The notes: generated by a model not told the origin, from the letters alone. A stretch of 64,000 nt of DNA from an uncultured Eubacteriales bacterium (GCA_934488615.1 CAKSSJ010000003.1:35794-99793), one strand, 5' to 3'; shown: positions 26,698 to 35,947, counted from the first letter of the stretch. Program-made: numbers and translations.

Positions 26698-27225
26698 TTA
26701 TAATTTTTTACCCTTTTTCTTTAATTTTTCCCTCTTTTGGCCGTCGGGTAATTCCATACGGAAATGGGATCTTCTCCATGTTGTGGGAAGAAACCAGCAA
26801 AAACCCTTTTCCTTTTCGCTGTGCGCTATGTACCATATATCATATGCCGCGGTTATCAGGAAAAGGAGGATCATTAGCAGACAGAAAATATCAGTTTGTC
26901 TTTGATCCAAAGTATCAATAAAGCAGGAAAAAATAATGAGTGAAAAATATGTTACAACAGGAACTAAATAAGCGATATAGAACCTGACGATGTATTTGTA
27001 GTATCTTGAAATTTGCATATATTCGTTGTTAAAAACGAATCCGAAAAAAGCTCTGTATAAGAAGTTGTGCGTCTTTTTATATTTTTTCTTAAATGATTTA
27101 GGTTTATCGGCAAAGAAGTAAAAACAAAGGATTTCTTTGCAATTAACTGTCAACAAAATAAAAACAACAAAAAAATAGGATAAAAATATCCAACGGTCAT
27201 TAACCAATTCTGAAAATATGTCCAT
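26698..27225 (-). CDS. hypothetical AT-rich membrane protein
   Basis: 175 residues, with membrane segments near 13-36, 78-103 and 111-132 and a strongly basic tail (about 155-175, KREKLKKKGKKL). Phe, Tyr and Ile content and A/T-rich codons differ from all neighbouring genes. ATG 27225 has an AAGGATGG-type ribosome site. It lies in the same direction as cmk and plsC but splits this otherwise standard gene group, and a mosaic repeat lies immediately upstream. No family is recognised. An acquired accessory gene is the simplest reading; its function is unknown. Confidence 0.65.
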   Translation of the reverse strand: MDIFSELVNDRWIFLSYFFVVFILLTVNCKEILCFYFFADKPKSFKKKYKKTHNFLYRAFFGFVFNNEYMQISRYYKYIVRFYIAYLVPVVTYFSLIIFSCFIDTLDQRQTDIFCLLMILLFLITAAYDIWYIAHSEKEKGFCWFLPTTWRRSHFRMELPDGQKREKLKKKGKKL

Positions 27226-27270
27226 TGAGATCCATCCTTGTCTTAGCCGATTGTGTCCGATTGTTCTTGC

Positions 27271-27652
27271 CGCCCCTTTAGGGGAGGTGGCACGACGTAG
27301 GAGTGACGGAGGGGTTAAAGTTTAATGAGACTTCCTGTCTTTTAGTAGGGGCGACCATTGGTCATCCGCTTTTGTTCTCTTCTGTCTTTAGCGGACGTGC
27401 AATGCACGCCCCTACTAAATCAAATTCAATTTCATTAGACTTTTTAATGCTTTGCAACGCAAAGCAACCGCTTCTTTTCACTCTTCACTTTTATCTTTTC
27501 TCTCGGAGCAAACCCCTCAGTCGTCTGCGCCGACAGCGTCTCGCTGCGGCTCGGTCACGTCGCGGCTCTGACAGTCCACCGGACTGTCATTCACTACCGC
27601 GCCGACACTTCGCTACCCTCAAGGGGAAGCCTTGGTCGGTTTCTGCTGACTT
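27271..27652. repeat. mosaic intergenic repeat, copy B (gene-free gap 27226-27690)
   Basis: It shares the 214-bp core with copy A (here 27309-27522), from GAGGGGTTAAA to AACCCCTCAGTC, including the AGTAGGGGCG...CGCCCCTACT inverted repeat and the TTTTTAATGCTTTGCA block. It adds CGTCTCGCTGCGGC and GGGGAAGCCTTGGT blocks also seen in copy A in another order. There is no credible gene in the gap. Confidence 0.85.
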
Positions 27653-27690
27653 TTTTCTTGTCACTCCACATGGGCGCCAAGATATGATCA

Positions 27691-28359
27691 TCACTTCAAA
27701 TGCTCTTTGATAATGCCAAGGAGATATTCCGTGCCTGTTTCGAGGTTATAGCCGCCGTTATCGACGAAAATCGCGTCGTCCGCCTGCTTGAGCGGTGCGA
27801 CCTCTCTGTGGCTGTCCTGATAATCGCGCTTCTTGATATCTTCCAAAATATCATTATAATCAGCTTTTTCGCCTTTTTCAAGCATTTCCTTATAGCGTCT
27901 GTTCGCTCTCTCCTCAACCGATGTTGTGAGGAAAATTTTAACGTCCGCATTCGGCAAAACAACCGTTCCTATGTCTCTGCCGTCCATTATGCAGTCGTTC
28001 TCGGCGGCGATGCTCCTCTGCAAATCGAAGAGAAATTCTCTTACCTTCGGGATAGCCGAAACGTTCGAGGCACCCATTGAAGCCTCGGGTGTTCTGATTG
28101 CGTCCGAAACGTCCTCACCGTTGAGGAAAACGTGCTGAGAGCCGTCAACAAATTTAAGCTCCACCTTGACGTCGGGCAGGGTCGCGATAACCTTTTCGGC
28201 GTCCTTGGTGTCAATGCCCTTTCTTATCGAATAAAGTCCGACAGTTCTGTAAAGCGCACCCGTATCAACATAGATGTAGCCGAGCTTCTTTGCAATAAGC
28301 TTGGCTGTGCTGCTCTTTCCTGCGCCCGCAGGACCGTCAATAGCAATGTTTATCGCCAT
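27691..28359 (-). CDS. cmk: cytidylate kinase
   Basis: 222 residues with P-loop GPAGAGKSS near the N-terminus, the CMP-binding DTGALYR, MDGRDIGTVVLPNAD, and RRYKEM in the lid region. It phosphorylates CMP and dCMP with ATP in the cytoplasm. It starts 14 bp after the flavoprotein gene upstream, forming an operon. Length and motifs are standard. Confidence 0.97.
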   Translation of the reverse strand: MAINIAIDGPAGAGKSSTAKLIAKKLGYIYVDTGALYRTVGLYSIRKGIDTKDAEKVIATLPDVKVELKFVDGSQHVFLNGEDVSDAIRTPEASMGASNVSAIPKVREFLFDLQRSIAAENDCIMDGRDIGTVVLPNADVKIFLTTSVEERANRRYKEMLEKGEKADYNDILEDIKKRDYQDSHREVAPLKQADDAIFVDNGGYNLETGTEYLLGIIKEHLK

Positions 28360-28373
28360 AAAATATACCTCCG

Positions 28374-29609
28374 TTATACATTTTCGCCGGCCAAACGTCC
28401 CGTTGAAAATGCAATTTGTAAATTAAATCCGCCCGTGTATGCGTCAACGTCGATCACTTCGCCTGCAAAGTAAAGCCCCGAAAGAAGCTTCGACTGCATG
28501 GTTTTGGGGTCGATCTCCGAAATCTTCACGCCACCAGACGTCACTATCGCTTCGTCAATCGGTCTGAAGCTTTTAATTGTAACCTTGAAATTTTTGAGAA
28601 GCGTAACCAGCTTATGTCTTTGCTCCTTGGTTATCTGATTGACCTTTTCATTCGCCTTGATTCCACTGAGCTTGACTACAACGGGAATCAGCTTTCTCGG
28701 CAGAAGCGCACCGAGCGAATTGATGAAATCCTTATTAGTATTCTCCGAAAAATCCCTGAGAATTCGTGCGTCGAGCTGTTCCTCGGTGAGCGCAGGCTTG
28801 AGATCGATCGAAACAATATACCTGCCCGGCTCCATGTCGCGGATCCTCGAGCTTGCCGAAAGAACCATCGGACCCGAGATTCCGAAATGAGTAAAAAGCA
28901 TCTCGCCGAAATCATCATATATGATTTTATTTTTCTTTTTTGTGTCAATGACCTTCATCGTGACGTTTCTCAGCGAAAGTCCCATAAGGTCGGTGCAGAA
29001 GCCCTCGTGCGCGTTAAGCGGCACAAGCGACGGTTTAGGCTCAATTATCGTATGACCCGCCTGCCGTGCAAGCTCGTAGCCGTCACCCGTTGAGCCTGTC
29101 AGCGGATAGGATTTGCCGCCCGTTGCGATAATGATTTTATCTGCGGCTATCTCCTCGCCGTCAAAGGTGCGCACACCCTTGAGCACTCCGTCCTTTATAA
29201 TTAGCTCCTTGGCTCTGCCGTGAATGATTTCTGCTCCGTCGTCCGTTCCGTAATGAACAAGCGCATCGACAATATCCATCGCCTTATCCGAGCACGGAAA
29301 AACTCTGTTTCCCCTCTCGCATTTGAGCGGAACGCCCATGTCCTCGATAAGCTCTATCGTATCCTGCGGCATGAAATTTGAAAAAGCGCTGTAAAGAAAT
29401 CTGCCGTTGGTCGGAACATTGGCAATAAGCTCGGAAAGCTCCTTGCAGTTATTCGTGACATTGCATCTGCCCTTACCCGTTATTGCGACCTTCCTTGCCG
29501 GCTTATCGTTGCGTTCAAGGATAGTAACATCCTTGCCCCTGCCCGATATTGTACCTGCCGCCATAAGTCCTGCCGCACCTGCGCCGATAATTAAAATTCT
29601 TTCTGACAT
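28374..29609 (-). CDS. HI0933-family NAD(P)/FAD-dependent flavoprotein
   Basis: 411 residues. The FAD-binding start IIGAGAAGLMAAGTISGRG, then KVAITGKGRCNVTNNC, a family signature, then IIATGGKSYPLTGSTGDGYE and the C-terminal GEVIDVDAYTGGFNLQIAFSTG mark the HI0933/YhiN family. Members include the bile-acid-related BaiN but most have no proven reaction. It is first in the cmk group and probably housekeeping in this lineage. Reducing activity on an unknown substrate is inferred from the fold only. Confidence 0.92.
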   Translation of the reverse strand: MSERILIIGAGAAGLMAAGTISGRGKDVTILERNDKPARKVAITGKGRCNVTNNCKELSELIANVPTNGRFLYSAFSNFMPQDTIELIEDMGVPLKCERGNRVFPCSDKAMDIVDALVHYGTDDGAEIIHGRAKELIIKDGVLKGVRTFDGEEIAADKIIIATGGKSYPLTGSTGDGYELARQAGHTIIEPKPSLVPLNAHEGFCTDLMGLSLRNVTMKVIDTKKKNKIIYDDFGEMLFTHFGISGPMVLSASSRIRDMEPGRYIVSIDLKPALTEEQLDARILRDFSENTNKDFINSLGALLPRKLIPVVVKLSGIKANEKVNQITKEQRHKLVTLLKNFKVTIKSFRPIDEAIVTSGGVKISEIDPKTMQSKLLSGLYFAGEVIDVDAYTGGFNLQIAFSTGRLAGENV

Positions 29610-29685
29610 TATATTCTCCTAAAAAGCTCGTAAATAAATCCAATCACAGTTATTTTATAATAAATTTATAAAAATTGCAAGATAA

Positions 29686-29719
29686 TTGATTGACTTTAAT
29701 ATGAACAATCAGTTATACT
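29686..29719 (+). promoter_or_regulatory. promoter with overlapping inverted repeat upstream of GH95 gene
   Basis: TTGACT (29690-29695), an 18 bp spacer and TATACT (29714-29719). TGATTG (29687-29692) and CAATCA (29706-29711) form an inverted repeat across the -35 region: a candidate operator for a sugar-responsive regulator. Confidence 0.55.
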
Positions 29720-29752
29720 TTTAGCGTAAAAACTATTTGGGAGGTTATTTCC

Positions 29753-32053
29753 TTGAAAAAAGGTTCGCAATATTTATGGTACAGCCACCCTGCGACTGCA
29801 TGGGTCGAGGCTCTGCCTATCGGCAACGGCAGTCTCGGCGCAATGGTGTTCGGCGGCGTTGAGACTGAAACGCTCGGTCTTAATCTTGACACGCTTTGGT
29901 CGGGCTCATGCCACGGTTATAAAGTAGAAAACAAGGTTGAGCATTTCAAAAAAGGCCGCGAGCTCATCCTTGAGGATAAAAAAATCGAGGCAAGAGATTA
30001 TATTGAAAAAAACTTCTACGGCGATCCGTCGGAATGGTATCTTCAGCTCGGCAAGCTCATGATAACTTCAATGAAAAACATGTGCCCGAGGGATTATATC
30101 CGTGATCTTGACCTTGAAACGGGAATCGCAACGGTCGCTTACAATTCGAGCGAGACGAGCTATGCCCGTGAGAGCTTCATCAGCTTCCCCGACAAGGTGC
30201 TTGTCTACAGAATGACGGCAGAGGGCAAGAATAAGCTCGACTTCAAGGCAATGGTTGACTGTGAGCTTCGCAACGAGGTCACGACGGATGGCAATACATA
30301 TTTCCTTGACGGTATCGCTCCGACGCACATCGAAGAAAACGACGGCAACCCCATCTGCACATACGAGGACGGCGAGAGACAGGGCATCAGCTTCCGCTGT
30401 GCTTTTAAGATAGACACCGACGGTAATGTCAAAGCAAACAAAAATCACCTTCACGTTACCGATGCGACATATGCAACAATTTATCTGACGGCGGAGGACA
30501 ATTTTGAAAGCTGGAACAAGTCCGTTACTCAGTCGAAGAAGGACTATAAGAGCATCTGCGTTTCACGTCTTGACAATGCAATAAGCAAGGGCTTTGAGGC
30601 GGTCAAGGCTGACCATATAAACGATTTCAGCCCGTATTTTAACCGCGTTTCGATCGACCTCGGCGAGAGCAAAAAGGACAATGTTCCGACCGACCGCAGA
30701 ATTCACGACTTCCTCCACAGCAGGAAGAACGACAACAATCTCTACTGCCTGCTTTTCAACTACGGACGTTATCTCACGATTTCCGCTTCCCGTGAGGGCT
30801 CGCAGGCTATGACCCTGCAGGGAATCTGGACATTCACAATGTGCTCACCGTGGCGTTCAAACTATACTGTTAATATCAACACGGAAATGAACTATTGGCC
30901 GACAATGATGTGCTCACTTCCCGAGATGAACATGCCGCTCATTAAGTTCATCGACGAGATCGCGGAGTCGGGCAAGGAGACGGCAAAGCAGTTCTACGGC
31001 GTTGACGGCACATGCTGTCACCACAACGTTGACCTTTGGAGGATCACGACCCCCTCGGGCGGAAATCCCGTTTGGTCGTTCTGGCCGATGGCAGGCGCAT
31101 GGTTCTGCCGCCATCTTTATGAATATTACGAGTACACTCTCGATAAAAATTATCTTGAGGAAACGGCGGTTCCTGTCATGGAGGAAAACGCACGCTTCTG
31201 TCTCGACATGCTCATTGACGACGGCAACGGATATCTTATCCTCTGCCCCTCGACCTCACCCGAGAACGAGTACATGGTAAACGGTAAGGAAACCTCCGTC
31301 AGCAAGACTACATACATGACCATGGAAATTGTCACAGATCTCTTTACAAATCTTCTCTCTGCATACGATGTCCTCGGCATTAAAAATGAGATAAGCAGCA
31401 GAATTGAAGATGCGCTCCCCCGTCTGCTTCCCTTTAAGCAGGGCAAGGACGGCGGACTTATGGAATGGTACTATGACGAAAAGGGCTTTGATAAGCATCA
31501 CCGCCACGTTTCCCACCTCTACGCTCTCCATCCTGCAAATCTTATTGACGTTGAGCGCACACCCGATTTGGCTTCCTATGCCAAGAATACACTCAAAAAC
31601 AGGGGCGACGGCGGCACCGGCTGGAGCTTGGGCTGGAAAATCAACTTCTGGGCAAGACTGCGTGACAAGAACAAGGTCATCAAGCTCATCAATAATCAGC
31701 TTCGCTATATTCCGGTCAAATACAAGAGAGGTCGCGGCGGCACATTCCCGAATATGTTTGACGCTCATCCGCCGTTCCAGATAGACGGCAACTTCGGCGC
31801 AACGGCAGGTATCGCACAGGCTCTCATGCAGAGCTTCGGCAACCGAATTATCATTCTCCCCGCTCTCCCCGATGAATGGGCAAACGGCCACATTCACGGC
31901 TTGACGGCAAAGGGCGGAGTAAAGGTCGATATCGACTGGGCTGACGGAAAGCTCACCAAGCTCATGCTCGACGGCAAGGGCGAATTTGAAATTGTTTATA
32001 ACGGCAATTCGAAGATCGTCACTCTTAACGGCAAAAAGGATGTTGATTTCTGA
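29753..32053 (+). CDS. GH95 alpha-L-fucosidase, cytoplasmic
   Basis: 766 residues from TTG 29753 behind GGGAGG. The N-terminal beta domain starts with the family-typical WVEALPIGNGSLGAMVFGG. The (alpha/alpha)6 catalytic part shows NINTEMNYWP, HRHVSHLYALHP, GGTGWSLGWKINFWARL and PFQIDGNFGATAGIAQAL, all GH95 hallmarks. The family inverts and mostly cleaves alpha-1,2-fucosyl linkages of host glycans and milk oligosaccharides, with some members acting on alpha-galactosyl linkages. There is no signal peptide, so the substrate must be imported. Its stop overlaps the start of the HAD phosphatase gene (TGATG). There is no transporter nearby in the window. Confidence 0.95.
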   Translation: MKKGSQYLWYSHPATAWVEALPIGNGSLGAMVFGGVETETLGLNLDTLWSGSCHGYKVENKVEHFKKGRELILEDKKIEARDYIEKNFYGDPSEWYLQLGKLMITSMKNMCPRDYIRDLDLETGIATVAYNSSETSYARESFISFPDKVLVYRMTAEGKNKLDFKAMVDCELRNEVTTDGNTYFLDGIAPTHIEENDGNPICTYEDGERQGISFRCAFKIDTDGNVKANKNHLHVTDATYATIYLTAEDNFESWNKSVTQSKKDYKSICVSRLDNAISKGFEAVKADHINDFSPYFNRVSIDLGESKKDNVPTDRRIHDFLHSRKNDNNLYCLLFNYGRYLTISASREGSQAMTLQGIWTFTMCSPWRSNYTVNINTEMNYWPTMMCSLPEMNMPLIKFIDEIAESGKETAKQFYGVDGTCCHHNVDLWRITTPSGGNPVWSFWPMAGAWFCRHLYEYYEYTLDKNYLEETAVPVMEENARFCLDMLIDDGNGYLILCPSTSPENEYMVNGKETSVSKTTYMTMEIVTDLFTNLLSAYDVLGIKNEISSRIEDALPRLLPFKQGKDGGLMEWYYDEKGFDKHHRHVSHLYALHPANLIDVERTPDLASYAKNTLKNRGDGGTGWSLGWKINFWARLRDKNKVIKLINNQLRYIPVKYKRGRGGTFPNMFDAHPPFQIDGNFGATAGIAQALMQSFGNRIIILPALPDEWANGHIHGLTAKGGVKVDIDWADGKLTKLMLDGKGEFEIVYNGNSKIVTLNGKKDVDF

Positions 32054-32622
32054 TGCTCGCCGACCTTTACGACTTTGACAAGACGGTTTTTGACGGCGAA
32101 TCGGGCAGTGAGTTTTGGCTTTTCTGTCTGAAGCGCCACCCGTCAATTATAAGATATCTTCCGAAGCAGGCGGTCGGACTTTTCGGTCACTATGTCTTTC
32201 ACAGAATAAGCAAGAAGCGCTCAAAGGAGCTGTTCTATTCTTACCTCAAGGCGATCGACGCTGAAAAGGAAGCCGAGCTTTTCTGGCAGAAAAAGGCGGA
32301 CAAGATGAACGACTGGTTCAAGCCGAAAGAGCACGACATTAAAACCGTTGTTTGCTCCGCCTCCCCTGTTTTTCAGATAAAGCCCATTTGCGACAGGCTC
32401 GGAGTTGACCTTCTCGTCGCAACAAGGATGAACCCCTCAACAGGTCTTATCGAGGGAGAGAACTGCAAGAACACGGAAAAGGTGCGCCGCCTGGAAAAGG
32501 AAGCCGCCGATTACGAATTCCGCGACGTTTACACGGACAATCTTGTTTCCGACGGACCGATTTTGGAGCTTTCAACGAGAAAGAAAATTCACGTTCAGAA
32601 CGGAAAGCGCATTGAAATTTAG
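32053..32622 (+). CDS. HAD-superfamily phosphatase (SerB-like class IB)
   Basis: 189 residues. Motif I is YDFDKTVFDGESG, with nucleophile Asp and the acid/base Asp two residues on. Motif II is VVCSASP, and motif III lies around NTEKVRRLEKE and VYTDNLVSD. The small helical cap between motifs I and II fits subclass IB (SerB, phosphoserine or lipid-linked phosphatases). It is translationally coupled to the fucosidase, so it may act on a sugar phosphate or phospholipid; the substrate is not known. Confidence 0.88.
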   Translation: MLADLYDFDKTVFDGESGSEFWLFCLKRHPSIIRYLPKQAVGLFGHYVFHRISKKRSKELFYSYLKAIDAEKEAELFWQKKADKMNDWFKPKEHDIKTVVCSASPVFQIKPICDRLGVDLLVATRMNPSTGLIEGENCKNTEKVRRLEKEAADYEFRDVYTDNLVSDGPILELSTRKKIHVQNGKRIEI

Positions 32623-32671
32623 ACATTTCTTGACAAAAATATAATAAATTTATCATAGTTTCGTTTTTACC

Positions 32672-32700
32672 TTGCAAAATTTCTTTTAAAATGATAGAAT
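32672..32700 (+). promoter_or_regulatory. promoter of the 32.8 kb membrane gene
   Basis: TTGCAA (32672-32677), a 17 bp spacer and TAGAAT (32695-32700). Confidence 0.55.
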
Positions 32701-32758
32701 TAAGACAGTATCGTAGTGTTAAGCTCGATATAATTTAAAATTCAAACGGGGTGTGTCA

Positions 32759-33487
32759 ATGGTAAAAAAAGAAAACAAAGCTTTAAAATATGCTTCTTTG
32801 ATTTTCGGCATAGTTACGATTGCTTATCTATGGCTGTATGACAGGCTTCTCGAGCCTAATCCGCTTTACGGCGACCGTGCTTCAACGGCAAGCAATGTCG
32901 GCAGAGATCATTGGATCGCTTTTATATTCTGGGGAATGCTCATTGCAACCTCAGTCGTATTAAATCTCAACTATTCGCTCGAAAAGTTCAATGTTGAGCA
33001 CAAGTTCCCGAAAGCACTGTCCGTAATAGCGCTTTTCGCCATGTTCGGAGTGGTCATGTGCAAGAACGAAAAGCTGAAAAGATTTACGCTTATACTTAAT
33101 TATGAAACATATACCGCCCCGTCGTACACAAGCGACTATGCGGATCAAACGCTGGACACGCAAACGAACCTGATAAACTTTTTCTTATCCAAAAAGAGCT
33201 TACATTCGGCTTTCGCCGTGCTGTTCGGCATATGCATCGCAACGGCGGTAATCTACTTCCTTGTTTACAAGGCAAGGTCAAACAGAAAATTCTTCAACCT
33301 CACGATCGCATTTTTCCTTTGGATATGCTTTGCCGCGATCTATCTCAAGGTAAGGCTCGGCGGAACAGCTGAAATAGTTGTTCTGACGCTGACTATGATC
33401 CCGATGCTCATAGTCAATCACACGCGGATCATGGAAACGCCCGAGGAACATGTTGAGTGTATTGAAACGGAAGAAATAAAGAATTAA
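32759..33487 (+). CDS. hypothetical polytopic membrane protein
   Basis: 242 residues from ATG 32759; the GTG at 32753 sits inside the ribosome site GGGGTG. About six membrane segments are visible (about 11-30, 46-66, 82-99, 150-170, 180-200, 208-225). A loop of about 45 residues rich in Tyr/Thr/Asp lies between segments 3 and 4. No family is recognised. It has its own promoter and a strong terminator, so it is transcribed apart from the two glycosidase genes that flank it. A link to glycan use is not supported by more than position. Confidence 0.75.
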   Translation: MVKKENKALKYASLIFGIVTIAYLWLYDRLLEPNPLYGDRASTASNVGRDHWIAFIFWGMLIATSVVLNLNYSLEKFNVEHKFPKALSVIALFAMFGVVMCKNEKLKRFTLILNYETYTAPSYTSDYADQTLDTQTNLINFFLSKKSLHSAFAVLFGICIATAVIYFLVYKARSNRKFFNLTIAFFLWICFAAIYLKVRLGGTAEIVVLTLTMIPMLIVNHTRIMETPEEHVECIETEEIKN

Positions 33488-33493
33488 ACTAAG

Positions 33494-33538
33494 AAAGGCA
33501 TGTAATCTAAATTAAATTTAGATTCTGCCTTTTTCTTT
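33494..33538 (+). terminator. terminator of membrane protein gene
   Basis: AAAGGCA...AATCTAAAT and ATTTAGATT...TGCCTTT form a long stem, followed by TTCTTTTC. Confidence 0.85.
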
Positions 33539-33555
33539 TCGGAGGTAAATGTATA

Positions 33556-35856
33556 ATGAAATACAGCACCAAGTTTATCTCGGCGACAAAGGAATACTGC
33601 GAATTTCTGCATTTTGTTCCAGCGCCGTATCTCAGAAAGACATTTGACGTCGATTTCGTTCCCGAAAAGGCGGAAATGCTCGTAACAGGTCTCGGCTTCT
33701 ATGAGTTCTGGCTCAACGGCGAGCACCTCACAAGGGGCTGTCTTGCGCCCTATATTTCTAACCCGAACGACCTGATTTATTACGAACGCTACGACCTCAC
33801 GGGCAAGCTCAAAAAGGGCAAGAACGTTATCGCCTTTGCCCTCGGCAACGGCCTGCAGAATCCCATCGGCGGCGAGGTCTGGGATTTTCAGCTCGCACGC
33901 TGGAGAAGTGCACCGAAGCTCGCCCTATGCTTTGAAGCCTCAGGCGATGGCAAGGAAATATGCTTTGAAGCCGACGAGAGCTTCAAGGTTCATGCTTCGC
34001 CGATTTACTTTGACGATATGCGCTGCGGCGAGCGCTACGATGCAAGAAATGAGATCGACGGCTGGAATCTTCCCGATTTTGACGACAGCGAGTGGGGCAA
34101 CGCTGTCTCCGTTGACGCTCCGTCGGGCGAATGTCTCGAGGGCGGTCATGCGCTTATAAAGAAGATCCGTGAGCTCAAGCCCGTTAAATTCTACAAGGGT
34201 CATATTTCGGCAATTGCCCACCCGAGAGAGAATCTTCCAAAGCACATTCTCCCCGAGGAGGAATACTGCAACGACGGCTACATATACGATTTCGGCGAGA
34301 ATATCACGGGTATTGTCCGCCTGAAAATCAAGGGCAGAAAGGGTCAGAAAATCGTCATGTCCTGCGGTGAAAGTCTCTTTGACGGCGGACTTGACATGCA
34401 CAATATCTGCGAATTTCAGCCCATCGGCATGACGCAGGTTCAGGTCTATATCTGCAAGGGCGAGGGCGAGGAAATTTGGGAGCCGATGTTCTGCTATCAT
34501 GGCTTCCAATACTGCTTCGTTACGGGAATTGACGATGAGCAGGCAACCGAGGATCTGCTGACTTATATTGTCATGCACGCCGATGTTCCGCAGATCGGCG
34601 GCTTCAAGTGCTCCGATGAGCTTGTCAACAAGCTTCAGGATGCAACGCTTCGAAGCGACCTTGCAAATATGTTCTATTTCCCGACAGACTGCCCCCACCG
34701 TGAGAAAAACGGCTGGACAGGCGACGCTCATCTTTCCGCCGAGCAGTTTATGATGAATCTCGGCGCAGAAAATACGCTCCGTGAATGGCTGCACAGTGTC
34801 AGAAAATCGCAGGACGAGAGGGGTGCGCTCCCCGGAATCGTGCCGACCTCCGGCTGGGGCTTTGAATGGGGCAACGGCCCTGCTTGGGACGCCGTTCTGA
34901 CCGAGCTGCCGTACAGAATCTGGCAGTACAGGGGCGACAAAAAGGTGCTTGAGGAGAACGCAACGGCTATTTTCCGCTATGTTTCGTACCTCTCGACAAG
35001 GCTTGACGAAAAGGGTCTTGTTCATATCGGTCTCGGCGATTGGCTCCCCGTTGACGATGTTAAGCCCTGCCCTCTTGAGGTTACGGACACGCTTGTTTCA
35101 ATGGGTATTTGCGAAAAGGCGGCGGAAATTTTCAGAGTGTGCGATATGCCGCTTCGCGCCGAGTTCGCGCAAAGGCTTCATGACGAGCTTCGCACAAGCT
35201 TCCGTGAGCACCTCATTGACGATGATCTCGTTGTTTACGGCAATCATCAGACAACCCAGGCGGCGGCAATTTACTACGGCGCATTTGACGAGAATGAAAT
35301 TGAAAAGGCCTTCGCTCACCTTCTCGAGCTTATTCATAATGCAAACGACAGCATGACCGTCGGCATTATCGGCGCAAGAACGATGTTCCACGTTCTCGCC
35401 GAGTTCGGCTGCGAGGAGCTCGCGCTTCACATGATAGCGAAGCCCGATTATCCGTCCTTTGCAAGCTGGATAACAGAATATAATGCCAACACGCTATTTG
35501 AAATTATCACTCATAATCCGCCGAACGGCTTCTCGCACAATCACCACTTCTTCGGCGATATTTCGGCGTGGTTCATCAAGAATCTTGCCGGCATCATTCC
35601 GAATTCGGAGGTCTGCGACCCGAATTATATTGTCATCTCCCCTGCCTTTGTCGGCTCGCTGAGCTATGCCGAGGGTTGGTATACCGCACCTGCGGGAAAA
35701 ATCTCCGTCCGCTGGGAGCGCATGGGCGATGAAATCAAGCTTAACGTCACCATACCCGACGGAGTAAAGGGTAAAATAAAGCTCCGCCACGGCGCAAAAT
35801 TTGCAGGCGGCGAAGATGAAATTGATATTCAGCGCGGAGAGTTTTTTGTGAAGTGA
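33556..35856 (+). CDS. GH78 alpha-L-rhamnosidase, cytoplasmic
   Basis: 766 residues. N-terminal beta-sandwich domains include LRKTFDVDF and ALGNGLQNP, as in GH78. The catalytic (alpha/alpha)6 domain carries FPTDCPHREKNGWTGDAHL, the family's acid-residue motif, then PTSGWGFEWGNGPAWDAV, DWLPVDDV and YGNHQTTQAAAIYYG. A C-terminal beta domain closes the protein. It is expected to release rhamnose from plant or bacterial glycans by inversion. There is no signal peptide, so like the GH95 enzyme it works on imported material. GGAGG lies 11 bp before ATG 33556. Confidence 0.93.
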   Translation: MKYSTKFISATKEYCEFLHFVPAPYLRKTFDVDFVPEKAEMLVTGLGFYEFWLNGEHLTRGCLAPYISNPNDLIYYERYDLTGKLKKGKNVIAFALGNGLQNPIGGEVWDFQLARWRSAPKLALCFEASGDGKEICFEADESFKVHASPIYFDDMRCGERYDARNEIDGWNLPDFDDSEWGNAVSVDAPSGECLEGGHALIKKIRELKPVKFYKGHISAIAHPRENLPKHILPEEEYCNDGYIYDFGENITGIVRLKIKGRKGQKIVMSCGESLFDGGLDMHNICEFQPIGMTQVQVYICKGEGEEIWEPMFCYHGFQYCFVTGIDDEQATEDLLTYIVMHADVPQIGGFKCSDELVNKLQDATLRSDLANMFYFPTDCPHREKNGWTGDAHLSAEQFMMNLGAENTLREWLHSVRKSQDERGALPGIVPTSGWGFEWGNGPAWDAVLTELPYRIWQYRGDKKVLEENATAIFRYVSYLSTRLDEKGLVHIGLGDWLPVDDVKPCPLEVTDTLVSMGICEKAAEIFRVCDMPLRAEFAQRLHDELRTSFREHLIDDDLVVYGNHQTTQAAAIYYGAFDENEIEKAFAHLLELIHNANDSMTVGIIGARTMFHVLAEFGCEELALHMIAKPDYPSFASWITEYNANTLFEIITHNPPNGFSHNHHFFGDISAWFIKNLAGIIPNSEVCDPNYIVISPAFVGSLSYAEGWYTAPAGKISVRWERMGDEIKLNVTIPDGVKGKIKLRHGAKFAGGEDEIDIQRGEFFVK

Positions 35857-35868
35857 ATTGTCTGCACA

Positions 35869-35893
35869 AGCCTCTCGGCTCCCCTACAGTGAC
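35869..35893 (+). repeat. fragment of the mosaic repeat
   Basis: AGCCTCTCGGCTCCCCTACAG matches, in reverse orientation, the CTACAGGGGCGCCGAGAGG block at the end of copy A (about 19601-19620). It is a short solo relic. Confidence 0.45.
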
Positions 35894-35912
35894 AATAAAA
35901 GTCAACAAAAAT

Positions 35913-35941
35913 CCCCGAAAGCACATACAAGGCTTTCGGGG
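35913..35941. terminator. terminator between GH78 and lipid kinase genes
   Basis: CCCCGAAAGC-acatacaa-GGCTTTCGGGG. The T-run is best on the minus strand (ATTTTTG), so it mainly ends the lipid kinase gene. Confidence 0.75.
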
Positions 35942-35947
35942 TAAATT

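Noticed and set aside
31256..32146. Antisense open frame of 296 codons opposite the GH95 and HAD genes
   Set aside because: Shadow of the GH95/HAD coding strand; no ribosome site or recognisable domain.
33940..35025. Long antisense open frame of 361 codons opposite the GH78 gene
   Set aside because: It lies entirely inside a well-supported glycosidase gene on the other strand, has no family motifs and follows from the codon bias of that gene.
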